Source of the DNA: Mesorhizobium loti R88b
Lineage (GTDB): Bacteria > Pseudomonadota > Alphaproteobacteria > Rhizobiales > Rhizobiaceae
Assembly (NCBI RefSeq): GCF_013170845.1
Contig: NZ_CP033367.1
Coordinates: 5,519,001-5,583,000 of the forward strand
Reading direction: 5' to 3'
DNA length: 64,000 nucleotides
The position numbers were made by a program, and so were the translations under genes. The notes beneath the pieces were generated by a model. That model was not told the DNA's origin and did not search any database. It was given only the letters and a program-made list of their open reading frames with translations. Within the stretch, counting starts at the first letter, position 1. Each line of letters begins with the position of its first letter. This document shows positions 9,542 through 17,744 of the stretch, piece after piece.

Positions 9542-11774
9542 ACGGCTTCGCCGTCCCATCCAGATACTGCGTCAGCGCGCAGACCAGATGATAGAAGATG
9601 CTGGCTGGCACGTCTGATGCCAGCGAGCGGCCGCGTTCGTCGATGCGGTCGATCCACAGGCCGAGCGGTGCCGGGTCGATGTGCCAGCGGAACAGCCGGC
9701 CGACACGCTCCTCGATCTCCGGCTTGAGATCCGGTCCGCCAACGCCATCCAGCGCGATCGCCGCCTTGACCGCTTCGGCCTGAGGCCAGCTGCGCGAGAT
9801 CAGGTCCAGCGGCAGCCCTTGCCGGGAGACGGCGCCATAGGCAAGACCGGTTGCACGGTTGAGGCCATTGGCGATGGCCGAGGCATAGAGTTTCCTGGCG
9901 AAGCCGTTCAACTCGGCCTGGCCGCTGCGCCCGGCGAAATCGATCAGCAGCGAAGCCCATTCGAAGTGATGGCCGGGCTCGGTCCAGGCGCCTTTCTCAC
10001 CGGCTGACGGTGTCCACTCGGCATCGAAATATTCGCCCAGTGTCCAGCTTTCCCGATCAAAGAAATGGCTGCGAAAGAGATCGATGATGCGCGCCGCACG
10101 GCGCAGATGGGTGCGCTCGCCGGTTGCCTGGTGCCAGGCCAGGAACGCTTCGAGCAAATGCATGTGCGGGTTGGAGCGCCGCTCGCCCTCGCCGTCCGAC
10201 GTTTCGAGGAAGCCGGTCATGCGACGATCCTCGAGATGGGCATCGAGGAAGGCGAAAGTTTCCTCGCCGAGCCGCAAGGCATCAGGATTGCCCGACATAT
10301 GCGCATGCGCCAGCGCCAGCAGCACGCAGGAATGATCGTAGGCATCCTCGGTGGCGTCAGCGACGGAGCCGTCGACATGGAAGGTGCGCACCCAGCCGCC
10401 TTTGTCGGTGCGGCCATTTCTGACCATGAACTCGATACCATGGCTGATCAGCCGGTCGGCCGGGCCATCCCAGCCGCGCGCACTGGCGACAGCGAAGGCG
10501 TAGACCTGCCTTGCCATTGTGCGCATGCGCTTGGGCTTCATCAGCGGCGCGCCGTCGAAGCCCAGCGCTTCGTGGAAGCCACCATGGCGCTCGTCGACAC
10601 CCGATGTCGACCACAGCGGCAAGGTTTCCTGAAACAGCCAGTGGTGCACACGCCGCCGCCAGGCACCGCTTTCGATGACACGGTCGTGCGCCGGTGTGAA
10701 CCTGGTTTCCAGCCGGCCGGATTTTTCGAGCTGCTCGACAATCTTCTTGACGTGCTGGCTGTGGCTGACAGGGGCGACGAAAGTGGCATCGGCGGTCGAA
10801 ACGATGGCGACATCCTTCATGCCGATTGCCGACAACAGGCGGCCGTCGCTGCGGATGTAGGAGTTCTCACAATCGATGGCGACGACATCGCCGATGACGA
10901 CATTGCCCTGGTCGTCGGCGGGGCCGACATCGAGCAGCGATTGCCAGGAGCCAAGATCGTTCCAGCGGAAGTCGGCGGGCACCATGGCAATGTCATCAGC
11001 CCGTTCCATGATGGCATAGTCGATCGAGATCGAGGGCACGGCTTCGTAAAGCTCCAGCGGCATATAGAGGCCGGACAAATCCGATGTCGCCGCCTTGTAG
11101 GCTCTCTCGGTGGCCTGCCAGATGTCGGCCTGGAACGTCGCGAAGGCGTCACGCATGGCGCCGGCGCGAAACAGGAAGATGCCGGTGTTCCAGTAGAAAT
11201 TGTCCGCCTTGAGATAGCTCTGCGCGGTACCGAGGTCCGGCTTTTCGACGAAGCGCGCGACGTCGAAGATGCCGCCATGCGCGTCTGCCACCTCGATATA
11301 GCCATAGCCGGTCTCGGGCTGCGTCGGTTTGATACCGAACACCACTAGCCGGCCGGCGCCTGCCGCCTCGGCGCCTGCCTCGACGCTCTGCCAGAACTGC
11401 CCCGCGGTTGATATCTCGTGGTCCGATGGCACCACCAGGACCAGGCTGTCGCCGAATTCGGACAAAGTTCGCAGCGTCGCCAGCGCCACCGCCGCGGCGG
11501 TGTTGCGCCCCGTGGGCTCGAACAATGGGCCGCCGCCGGCAAGATCGAGGCCGGCAAGGTCGGCATGGACGCGTTCGGCATGACGCTCCGATGCGATCAG
11601 GAAAACTGGTGTCTCGCCGGCCGGCCGCGCCGTCAGCCGGCGCAAGGTCTTGGCCAGCATCGAACCATCGCCTGAAAAATCGTGAAACTGCTTGGGATTG
11701 TCCTCGCGCGACAGCGGCCAGAGCCGCGACCCGACGCCGCCGCTCATGACAAAACTGACGATGCGCTCGGTCAT
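9540..11774 (-). CDS. mannose-1-phosphate guanylyltransferase fused to AGE-family isomerase
   Basis: A 744-residue two-domain protein. Residues about 1-350 are a GDP-mannose pyrophosphorylase with signature GGVGSRLWPLSREDNPKQF and the FVEKP motif. Residues about 370-744 resemble the (alpha/alpha)6-barrel AGE epimerase / mannose-6-phosphate isomerase family, with HGGFHEALGFDG near the domain start. Such a fusion could carry fructose-6-P to GDP-mannose apart from the phosphomannomutase step. Canonical ManC/AlgA proteins have a cupin isomerase instead. The start at MTERIVSF (11774) is preferred over an upstream ATG at 11822. GDP-mannose would feed the GMD enzyme at the right end of the window. 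Confidence 0.85.
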   Translation of the reverse strand: MTERIVSFVMSGGVGSRLWPLSREDNPKQFHDFSGDGSMLAKTLRRLTARPAGETPVFLIASERHAERVHADLAGLDLAGGGPLFEPTGRNTAAAVALATLRTLSEFGDSLVLVVPSDHEISTAGQFWQSVEAGAEAAGAGRLVVFGIKPTQPETGYGYIEVADAHGGIFDVARFVEKPDLGTAQSYLKADNFYWNTGIFLFRAGAMRDAFATFQADIWQATERAYKAATSDLSGLYMPLELYEAVPSISIDYAIMERADDIAMVPADFRWNDLGSWQSLLDVGPADDQGNVVIGDVVAIDCENSYIRSDGRLLSAIGMKDVAIVSTADATFVAPVSHSQHVKKIVEQLEKSGRLETRFTPAHDRVIESGAWRRRVHHWLFQETLPLWSTSGVDERHGGFHEALGFDGAPLMKPKRMRTMARQVYAFAVASARGWDGPADRLISHGIEFMVRNGRTDKGGWVRTFHVDGSVADATEDAYDHSCVLLALAHAHMSGNPDALRLGEETFAFLDAHLEDRRMTGFLETSDGEGERRSNPHMHLLEAFLAWHQATGERTHLRRAARIIDLFRSHFFDRESWTLGEYFDAEWTPSAGEKGAWTEPGHHFEWASLLIDFAGRSGQAELNGFARKLYASAIANGLNRATGLAYGAVSRQGLPLDLISRSWPQAEAVKAAIALDGVGGPDLKPEIEERVGRLFRWHIDPAPLGLWIDRIDERGRSLASDVPASIFYHLVCALTQYLDGTAKP

Positions 11775-11963
11775 TCGGGTCTCGTGTGCAGAAGGCAGTG
11801 GTGGCCGGTTGCTAGCATACAAGCCTTAAGCGGTGTTAGTCCGATTGGGTACACGGTGGGATGTCAGCCATGCGCGCGACGAAAGCTGACGAAATGCGAC
11901 AGAAGCGCTGCCATTGCCGCTTGCAGGAATGAAGTGTGGCGGCTATAAGCCCGCGTCTGGTCA

Positions 11964-12040
11964 CGGAGTGTAGCGCAGCCTGGTAGCGCACCTCGTTCGG
12001 GACGAGGGGGTCGCAGGTTCAAATCCTGCCACTCCGACCA
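11964..12040 (+). tRNA. tRNA-Pro (anticodon CGG)
   Basis: A 77-nt cloverleaf with acceptor arms CGGAGTG/CACTCCG, a D-loop containing AGCCTGGTAGCGCA, anticodon stem CCTCG/CGAGG with loop TTCGGGA, T-arm GGTTCAAATCC, and an encoded CCA end. The anticodon CGG reads CCG proline codons. Confidence 0.96.
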
Positions 12041-12201
12041 GAAGAACCACGTGTTAGCGCATCCCGACTTTGGCGCTTAAACTGATATCCCACCTGAAAA
12101 TATGGCGAGCGAACCGCCTGGCGGCCTTGCCTTTATCGCCAACGTGCTACGCCAGTGGGCTTATTGAAAACGCGACACCGTGGGTAGCTGCAGTTTGTCG
12201 G

Positions 12202-12462
12202 TCATTGCGCGTGAATTTTCATTCGCCGCGCGGCATTCAACAACGCCGCACCATCCGTCTTGATCGTGTCGACAAGTTCGCTGGCTTGGTCCGCGCTGAT
12301 GCCTGTCTCATTGGACAGGAACCAGACGCGGAAGCTCCTGTCTTCAGGTGGAAAAGGGGCGACGAACTCACCGCGATCGTTTTGGTCTTGGGCTGATAGC
12401 CTGCGGCGCTTTCGCGGTGTCCGCTTTGGCTGGTCATCTTCCGATGAAACGTAAATGGACAT
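12202..12462 (-). CDS. small hypothetical protein, DUF3606-like
   Basis: An 86-residue protein with a basic, disordered N-terminus (KRTPRKRRR) and a C-terminal helical segment, FLSNETGISADQASELVDTI. That segment resembles the helix-turn pattern of small rhizobial DUF3606 proteins; the assignment is tentative. It follows the 24-aa peptide gene on the same strand by 14 bp, so the two are probably cotranscribed. Function unknown. Confidence 0.6.
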   Translation of the reverse strand: MSIYVSSEDDQPKRTPRKRRRLSAQDQNDRGEFVAPFPPEDRSFRVWFLSNETGISADQASELVDTIKTDGAALLNAARRMKIHAQ

Positions 12463-12476
12463 AGCTGGGGTCGCAC

Positions 12477-12551
12477 TTATCGTAGGCCGAAGAAGCTCAA
12501 TATCGCTAATACGATGACCACCGCTCCAACGAGCCAGATGATGTTGTTCAT
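12477..12551 (-). CDS. 24-aa single-pass membrane micro-protein
   Basis: The translation is MNNIIWLVGAVVIVLAILSF followed by FGLR and a TAA stop. It is almost one continuous transmembrane helix. A good ribosome-binding site (AGGAGAG) lies 5 nt before the ATG. Similar tiny membrane peptides occur in rhizobia as I recall. Function is unknown; it may be a stress-induced membrane peptide, given the neighbouring small genes. Confidence 0.65.
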   Translation of the reverse strand: MNNIIWLVGAVVIVLAILSFFGLR

Positions 12552-12947
12552 GATCACTCTCCTGTTTGCTGGGGAGCCCACGCCTCCGACGGAGAACGCG
12601 TGCCGACCAGCCTTTGCCTGCTGATCTTCAGCAGACACCAGGGCGTCTGCTGCGAGGGATAGAACTATTAGACACGCCTAATGTTCCACACCACGTGGCA
12701 AGCCGGACATTGCGATTTTTGGGTGCAGATAGTCGTGCTGCCTGAAACGATCGCGACCGATGCATCAAGCCAGTTCGTTCTTGCAAACAGCATCAGCGAA
12801 AGCCCCCTACTCTGCCCGAGGCGATGCGATCGCCCATCCTTCGACGTGCCGCAGGCTTCACTGCCGCCCCGGGGAAAACCCGGAACCAAAGCGGCCAGCC
12901 GCAGTTGTATCCAACGAAGGGCTCATCAAGGTAGTGGAGAAATTACA
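12552..12947. other. intergenic region, no gene recognised
   Basis: About 400 bp between divergent genes. Frames here are short or lack a start with a ribosome-binding site, and none gives a recognisable product. It probably holds the promoters of the 24-aa peptide (minus) and of the His-rich exported protein (plus). Confidence 0.5.
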
Positions 12948-13229
12948 ATGAAAACAATGATTATGTGCGCTTTGGCGCTTTCCATCGGATTGCCGGCAAT
13001 GGCTTCGGCAGCCGAGGCCGATGTCGTTATCAAGACCCACCATCGACACCACAACAACGTCAAGATCATCAACGAGGACGGCCAGCGCCTGCATCACCGC
13101 CACCACGGCACTGTTGCGTTCTACGACCATGGCCGCCGACACCATCGCCCGGATACCGTCGTTGTCACGAGTTCCGTCTCCACACATCATCACCGCCATC
13201 CCGTGGTGATCGAGAACGGCGGCTATTGA
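12948..13229 (+). CDS. His-rich secreted small protein
   Basis: A 93-residue protein. A Sec signal peptide covers about residues 1-22 (MKTMIMCALALSIGLPAMAS, then AAEA). The mature ~71 residues carry 15 histidines in clusters HHRHH, HHRHH, HH and HHHRH, with few acidic residues. GTGGAG lies upstream of ATG 12948. The composition suggests periplasmic or extracellular metal binding (Ni, Zn, Cu) or buffering; no catalytic domain is seen. No metal regulator is adjacent. Confidence 0.7.
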   Translation: MKTMIMCALALSIGLPAMASAAEADVVIKTHHRHHNNVKIINEDGQRLHHRHHGTVAFYDHGRRHHRPDTVVVTSSVSTHHHRHPVVIENGGY

Positions 13230-13581
13230 TCAGCGGCCGCTGGCCCGGCTCCATACTGAGTCGGGCCGCCTTGGCCACTGTCCCAAATGGCCTCCACACA
13301 GATGCTCTGAAGTCCTTGAGCGGATCTGAAATCTCGTCGGCGACCTCGCTTTGGGTTGGATTCCGGAATCGGTGGAATCCCATCGCCTGTCGCGGAATTC
13401 CGGTCGTTCGACCAAAGGCGACAAACCATTCACGAAGCGTGTGATCTACCGGCTTGGGTGCCCACCAAGAGCTGAGGGTTCGCTCGCCGTCTATAAAGCG
13501 GCGAGCGAACCCTATCGGCGCAGGAAGGGACGTGGCTGCGCCAATTACAAAACCTTTACAGTCGATTTCTCCTGGATGCTC
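13230..13581. other. intergenic region, no gene recognised
   Basis: About 350 bp between the His-rich protein and the 30-aa peptide. Open frames exist on both strands, but they lack recognisable products and ribosome-binding sites, and their amino-acid composition looks like read-through. Confidence 0.5.
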
Positions 13582-13674
13582 TCAGCCGAGGACTATTCCA
13601 ATCGCCATCAGGGTGATGGCCACCGCGAAGACCGGTGCGAGCAACCAACGCGCTTGGCCAACACTCTTTTCCAT
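13582..13674 (-). CDS. 30-aa single-pass membrane micro-protein
   Basis: Starting at ATG 13674 the product is 30 residues: a short MEKSVGQARW head followed by the hydrophobic helix LLAPVFAVAITLMAIGIVLG. A strong ribosome-binding site (GGGAGGA) lies 5 nt before this ATG. The longer 60-aa frame that begins upstream is less credible. It is the second tiny membrane peptide within 1.2 kb. Function unknown. Confidence 0.55.
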   Translation of the reverse strand: MEKSVGQARWLLAPVFAVAITLMAIGIVLG

Positions 13675-13875
13675 CAGCTTCCTCCCACGATCTTGCAGTG
13701 GACAACGGTGGCAAACAGCGGCTGTTCCGCACGGTGCCCGTGGCAAGACCATTGCCTTTCGCACTCAGACTTAGGTCCCATACCCTGTCCGACCGAAGTC
13801 CAGTGCAGGGAACGTTTCCATCTCGCCCAAGTTCGATGGATTGGGCGCGAGGACAGTCAAATAGCGCGGAAATGG

Positions 13876-14103
13876 ATGAGCATCATTATGTCGAACCGTG
13901 AGACCGCAAGATCCCACGCCCTGGGGACACGCGTAGCCGACCTCAAGACCAGGATGCAGAAGGCTCGCATTAGCGAGAGCGAGATGAAGACCTTCCAAAA
14001 AGTCGCGGCCACAATGGCGGACGGTCAGGGCGGCATTGACGGCGACGATCTGATCGCCGTGTCGTTCGTTGCCGGCAACTTGTTGGACAAGAGCAATCCG
14101 TGA
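13876..14103 (+). CDS. small hypothetical protein
   Basis: A 75-residue, mostly helical, charged protein; the C-terminal region reads MADGQGGIDGDDLIAVSFVA. ATG 13876 and ATG 13888 are both possible starts. The frame is open another 525 bp upstream, but that part has an unnatural composition. Its stop overlaps a GTG in frame with the next gene, so the two probably form a small operon. No family recognised. Confidence 0.5.
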   Translation: MSIIMSNRETARSHALGTRVADLKTRMQKARISESEMKTFQKVAATMADGQGGIDGDDLIAVSFVAGNLLDKSNP

Positions 14104-14105
14104 CC

Positions 14106-14525
14106 ATGCGAACAATTAGCAAGCTTTTTGATTCCCATTCCGAAGCGGCACGGGTTGTTGGAGACCTGGTGGCGGTTGGCGTTCCTCGCGTACAGATCGC
14201 GATTATCGGGCCCTACCAGGACGAGGTCGGAATTCTTAGGTCCCCGGGCGTCATCCTTGGTGCAGTCGGTGCAATGTTGGCCTGCCTGGGCGCCATGATC
14301 GTTTACGGCGGACTATCGGCAACAGCACTGATTTGCGCGGTCTGCGGCGGCGGTGCTGGCGGATTGCTCGGCGCATGCATCGCCGCTGCCACAAAACTGG
14401 ATGATCGCACCGTTGCCGGGCGGATCGTCTTGGTAACGGCGCATGTCGATGACCATGAGACAGACATCGCCCAAGCAGTGCTCGGCGGTTGCGCTCCCAC
14501 CGCATCTATCGCCGAAGCAGCATGA
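14106..14525 (+). CDS. small membrane protein with glycine-rich hydrophobic core
   Basis: A 139-residue protein. An N-terminal ~40-residue soluble part (TISKLFDSHSEAARVVGDLV) resembles the N-terminus of YflT-like general-stress proteins. Two hydrophobic glycine-rich segments follow (about residues 50-72 and 76-95), then a C-terminal beta-type stretch VAGRIVLVTAHVDD. ATG 14106 is preferred; GTG 14100 overlaps the previous stop. A stress-related membrane role is a guess. Confidence 0.6.
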   Translation: MRTISKLFDSHSEAARVVGDLVAVGVPRVQIAIIGPYQDEVGILRSPGVILGAVGAMLACLGAMIVYGGLSATALICAVCGGGAGGLLGACIAAATKLDDRTVAGRIVLVTAHVDDHETDIAQAVLGGCAPTASIAEAA

Positions 14526-14772
14526 CCGTTGGCCAGGGACCGACGAAAAGCCCGCCCCGACGTCAGCCGAGACGGGCTCTCTCCGTTGCCAGTGATTGAA
14601 TGAAGACACTCGACCGGGAACAACTTCCAGTGACCGAGAACGTTCCCACATCGGCCAGCAATCCCAATGTTCATAAAGCGACGGGCACGGTTCAGCGGGA
14701 GGTCCCGTCACGAGCGCAAATTGGCAAGGGCTGCCGGCGCGAGCAATCCGACAAAACTCGGTGTGACGGCAA

Positions 14773-15330
14773 TCAAAACAGGGTCCCACCCTGTTTGGCG
14801 CCATGGTCAGTCTCGGCGTCATAATCGTCATTGGCCTTTTGCATTCTCTTGTAACCATCCTGGGTCACCGCAGCGGCATCGCGCAGAAAGACATCGCATG
14901 ACCGAGACAGTGCTCCGAGGCTTCTGTCGAGATCCTTCGCCGTCGATTTGTAGAGTTTTACGTGCCCATTCTCGTGGACGATAACGCCAGCCAGGAATTT
15001 GTCCCACCTCGCCTGAACATCAGGCGGAACCTTCGTAGCGAGCTTCGGCAACAACACAGTCAACTTCAATGAAACATCGACGCTTGTCATCCGGCATGTT
15101 TTGCCGGACTGCCTCCAGGTGTGATTGACAGAAACGTCCCAGTGCGTCTCCGCGTCAAAATTTGAATGCGCGCGCCTCAGGCTGTCGAGCAGCTCTGCAA
15201 TGGACGTTCCAGAAACAGCAAAATATTCGGTCTTCTCCGTTACCCTCAAACGGGCATCTGCTTCCCGTGAACCCAACCCCAACAGAGCTAAATTGACCAG
15301 AAGAAACATCCACGCATGCTTGTGTCCCAA
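14773..15330 (-). CDS. secreted DUF922-like putative zinc protease
   Basis: A 185-residue exported protein if translation begins at TTG 15330, which has an AAAGGGG ribosome-binding site; ATG 15309 is the alternative. A signal peptide covers about residues 1-26, ending SREADA. The zinc-protease motif HExxH is present as HENGH (residues 119-123). The preceding domain contains THWDVSVNHTWRQ, and a conserved Cys lies in KTCRMTSVDVSLKL. This matches DUF922 predicted secreted metalloproteases, whose substrate is unknown. It is a single gene. Confidence 0.7.
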   Translation of the reverse strand: MGHKHAWMFLLVNLALLGLGSREADARLRVTEKTEYFAVSGTSIAELLDSLRRAHSNFDAETHWDVSVNHTWRQSGKTCRMTSVDVSLKLTVLLPKLATKVPPDVQARWDKFLAGVIVHENGHVKLYKSTAKDLDRSLGALSRSCDVFLRDAAAVTQDGYKRMQKANDDYDAETDHGAKQGGTLF

Positions 15331-15509
15331 GTGATTGCCCCTTTGGTCGGACTCCTGTCCTTTCGCCAGCTGATCAGTATCGCCCCCGCGGAGCAAGATA
15401 CGTGACGCGATGGGAACCCAGAGCCGGGCAGATCCAATCTCGTTGGCAAGGAATGCCGTTTGACGAGGCGAACGAGCCGCTCTACTTCCATGGAACAATC
15501 GGATGGCTT

Positions 15510-15635
15510 GAGCAGTTCACCGTTTCACGGAAACGGCAACCTGCTCTAACTGTTTGTTTAGACGCAATTCCTGTGGGAAAGCGCTACGCGCTTTTCCCGG
15601 GAAAACCGTTTCACGCTTTTCCTGGAATTGCTCTA
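15510..15635. repeat. ~100-bp intergenic repeat, copy 2 (long variant)
   Basis: Same ends as copy 1 (GAGCAGTTCACCGTTTCACG to TTCCTGGAATTGCTCT). The centre carries an extra ~25 bp that forms another hairpin, GGGAAAGCGC-TAC-GCGCTTTTCCC. It lies 27 bp upstream of the lipoprotein start. Confidence 0.8.
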
Positions 15636-15662
15636 GGGGCGGCGGCGGAGCAAGGTTGGGAG

Positions 15663-16001
15663 ATGAAATTGCCTTCTACCGGGGCCAACCGGGTCACCCT
15701 TCTGGTCACACTGCTTGTCGTCGGAGGCTGCGCTTCCCTCGGCAAAACAGTTGATCCGAAGTACGACAAGATGACCTGTACAGAACTCAACAGCGCGCTG
15801 GGGACCAACGCCGGCGAAATTTCACAAACCGCAATCACGCGCGGCAAGGTCGCCAACACCAGCGTTCCACGTTGGCTGCTTGGTGGCGAGCGGGTAAAGA
15901 CAGGGGTGGCCAATCGCGAAACCACCCGAATCGAGCGGCTGCAGCAAGAACAGCAGACGCTCATCGCTGCGAGAAAGAGCCGCTGTGCATCCTCGCAATG
16001 A
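15663..16001 (+). CDS. small lipoprotein of unknown function
   Basis: A 112-residue protein. The N-terminal signal (NRVTLLVTLLVVGGC) ends in a lipobox, VGGC, with the lipidated Cys at about residue 23, followed by ASLGKTVDPKYDKMTCTELN. The C-terminal half is a basic, helical, possibly coiled region rich in R, E and Q. It would be anchored in the outer or inner membrane facing the periplasm. It is bracketed by two repeat copies in the same orientation. Confidence 0.65.
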   Translation: MKLPSTGANRVTLLVTLLVVGGCASLGKTVDPKYDKMTCTELNSALGTNAGEISQTAITRGKVANTSVPRWLLGGERVKTGVANRETTRIERLQQEQQTLIAARKSRCASSQ

Positions 16002-16015
16002 GTAGCGCCCGCCTC

Positions 16016-16117
16016 GAGCATTTCACCGTTTCACGGGAACGGCGAACTGCTCTAACTCATTGTTTTGACGCAACTCCGGACGGAAAACCGTCTCACACTT
16101 TTCCTGGAATTGCTCTA
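16016..16117. repeat. ~100-bp intergenic repeat, copy 3
   Basis: A full-length copy from GAGCATTTCACCGTTTCACG to CCTGGAATTGCTCTA, closely matching copy 1. It begins 14 bp after the lipoprotein stop and has the same orientation as copy 2. Confidence 0.85.
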
Positions 16118-16379
16118 ATGGCGGTGGCGTCAACCGCGGTATCTGGAGCCCTATCGAACGAGCACCATGTTGGATCAGCGTCTATCCCTCAAGGTCGTGC
16201 CGTTGAACAGGATAGAGGCGAGCGTGCCACCCATTTGGGAGATGCCGCTCAGGACCAGAGCATGGCATCCTTTCACCGACACGGCAGCTTCAGGGCTTAC
16301 GCAACTGTAGCAGGAGACGATTCGACAACCCGTGCACTCCGGCTCTTTCCGCCCGCAACGGTTCAAGAATGAGGTTTCC

Positions 16380-17684
16380 ATGCATTTGAGATGTAGCCTT
16401 TGCGGTCCGATGCAGACACGCCGAGCCTTTCTTACCATCCTTGGATTAAGCGCCGTCTCCGCATCGTCGAAATTTGCCTGCGCAGCAGCCGGCCCGACAC
16501 CTGACGTCGCGCGCGAACTCAACCGACGCCCTCGTGTTGCAAGTGCGATCACCTGGTATGCCCCCGGCGCCGCCAATCAGCTCGCCTATGCGCAATGGCC
16601 GGCCGCCTGGAAAGAAGAACTCAAGCAGTTCTTCAATCTGCTGTGGGCCGGACAGCCACTGGCCCTAACCGATCCACCCCCCAATCGGTGCGACCCGTCC
16701 ATCAACGAGACCCTCTTGAGCGCGGATGACGCGCGGCATCTGTTCCTGGCGCTTGTGGCGCAAAGTCTCGTCGTCGAGATCGGCAAGCGCGTGCCCTGGT
16801 CGATCGAGCAGGACAATGATGCAAGCTTCGCTGCCCTCTTCTCGCCAACGGAAATGTTCCAGTTCGACCGCCACACCAAACTCCACCGGGTAAACTGGTC
16901 GGGTATCGCCGCGCCTCCGGATGTCGCGTCTCATTTTCTGCGCACCCAGGCACTGATCGGTTCAACCCGTCGGGCAACGATCGAACGACTGCTGCAGTGG
17001 TGCATTGCGCGCCTCGTGCACTTCACCGGCAACACGTCGAATGCCAATTTGGAACGGCAGTGGCAGTATTACGGCGAGCCGCCAATGTCGCGCATCATTT
17101 CAGGCACGGTCGCCACCGGCAGCAACGACCCGCCCCACCACATCACCGCAGGCTGTTGGGGAACCACGGCCTTTCTCACCGCCATGCTGCGCATCGTGAA
17201 CATTCCCGTGGCCATGGAGGTGGTCTTCCAGGACCCAAGTTCGAAGAAGAAGGCACACGCGACGCCGCATTTCGTCAGCGAAGACCTTTATCTCAGCCAT
17301 GGCGACGATCCCTATAATCTGCTCGTTCGGCTCAGACCATCGCGTACCCCCGGCCAAATTCTGATCGGCCGAGACCGCTTCAACCAATGGTTCCGGAGCG
17401 GCGACACGACCGACAATGTCGGACGACAACCCTTCGAGCTGGCGCTCGCCGATCCACCTATCAGCCTGTTGAAGGACTATGTCGACGATACCGCCAAAGG
17501 CGCGATGAAGACCGGACAGGTCTGGCAGGACTACAGTCATTACTATTCGGCGAAAGAGCTCGATGAAACCGGGCTCTGGTCCCGCCTCGAACAGAAGACA
17601 GCGGCCCTTGGTGGGGCTGAAGCAGTCAAAAAGGAATACAGGGCTGCGTTCGATGCCGTTCAGAAAAGCCTCTCCGAACCTTGA
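16380..17684 (+). CDS. Tat-exported transglutaminase-like protein
   Basis: A 434-residue protein. A twin-arginine signal lies in MQTRRAFLTILGLSAVSASS (residues 11-30). A transglutaminase-core-like segment has the nucleophile Cys259 in ITAGCWGTTAFLTAMLRIVN, followed by IPVAMEVVF. It is followed by His (H293 or H297 in KAHATPHF) and Asp (D302 or D309 in SEDLYLSHGDD), matching the Cys-His-Asp order of that superfamily. The N-terminal ~230 residues are helical and unassigned. GAGG precedes ATG 16380; ATG 16410 is an alternative start. Likely periplasmic; substrate unknown. Confidence 0.65.
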   Translation: MHLRCSLCGPMQTRRAFLTILGLSAVSASSKFACAAAGPTPDVARELNRRPRVASAITWYAPGAANQLAYAQWPAAWKEELKQFFNLLWAGQPLALTDPPPNRCDPSINETLLSADDARHLFLALVAQSLVVEIGKRVPWSIEQDNDASFAALFSPTEMFQFDRHTKLHRVNWSGIAAPPDVASHFLRTQALIGSTRRATIERLLQWCIARLVHFTGNTSNANLERQWQYYGEPPMSRIISGTVATGSNDPPHHITAGCWGTTAFLTAMLRIVNIPVAMEVVFQDPSSKKKAHATPHFVSEDLYLSHGDDPYNLLVRLRPSRTPGQILIGRDRFNQWFRSGDTTDNVGRQPFELALADPPISLLKDYVDDTAKGAMKTGQVWQDYSHYYSAKELDETGLWSRLEQKTAALGGAEAVKKEYRAAFDAVQKSLSEP

Positions 17685-17725
17685 AACGCGTCGCGTCGAA
17701 GCGGACAAAGGCGACGCGTTCCAAG
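17680..17725. terminator. bidirectional terminator-like hairpin
   Basis: Arms CTTGAAACGCGTCGC and GCGACGCGTTCCAAG (one mismatch) surround a 16-nt loop. The stop codon of the transglutaminase-like gene lies in the left arm, and a T-run (TGTTTTT) follows about 6 nt after the right arm. It lies between convergent genes. Confidence 0.65.
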
Positions 17726-17744
17726 TCTCTGTTTTTCGCCGAAT

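Noticed and set aside
13351..13875. Long plus-strand frame extending the small protein at 13876 upstream to 250 residues
   Set aside because: The extra part has read-through-like composition with no ribosome-binding site, and it overlaps the better-supported 30-aa minus-strand peptide.
12041..17744. Genomic island integrated at tRNA-Pro
   Set aside because: The region is sparse in genes and follows a tRNA, but I see no integrase and no second copy of the tRNA 3' end as an attachment site.
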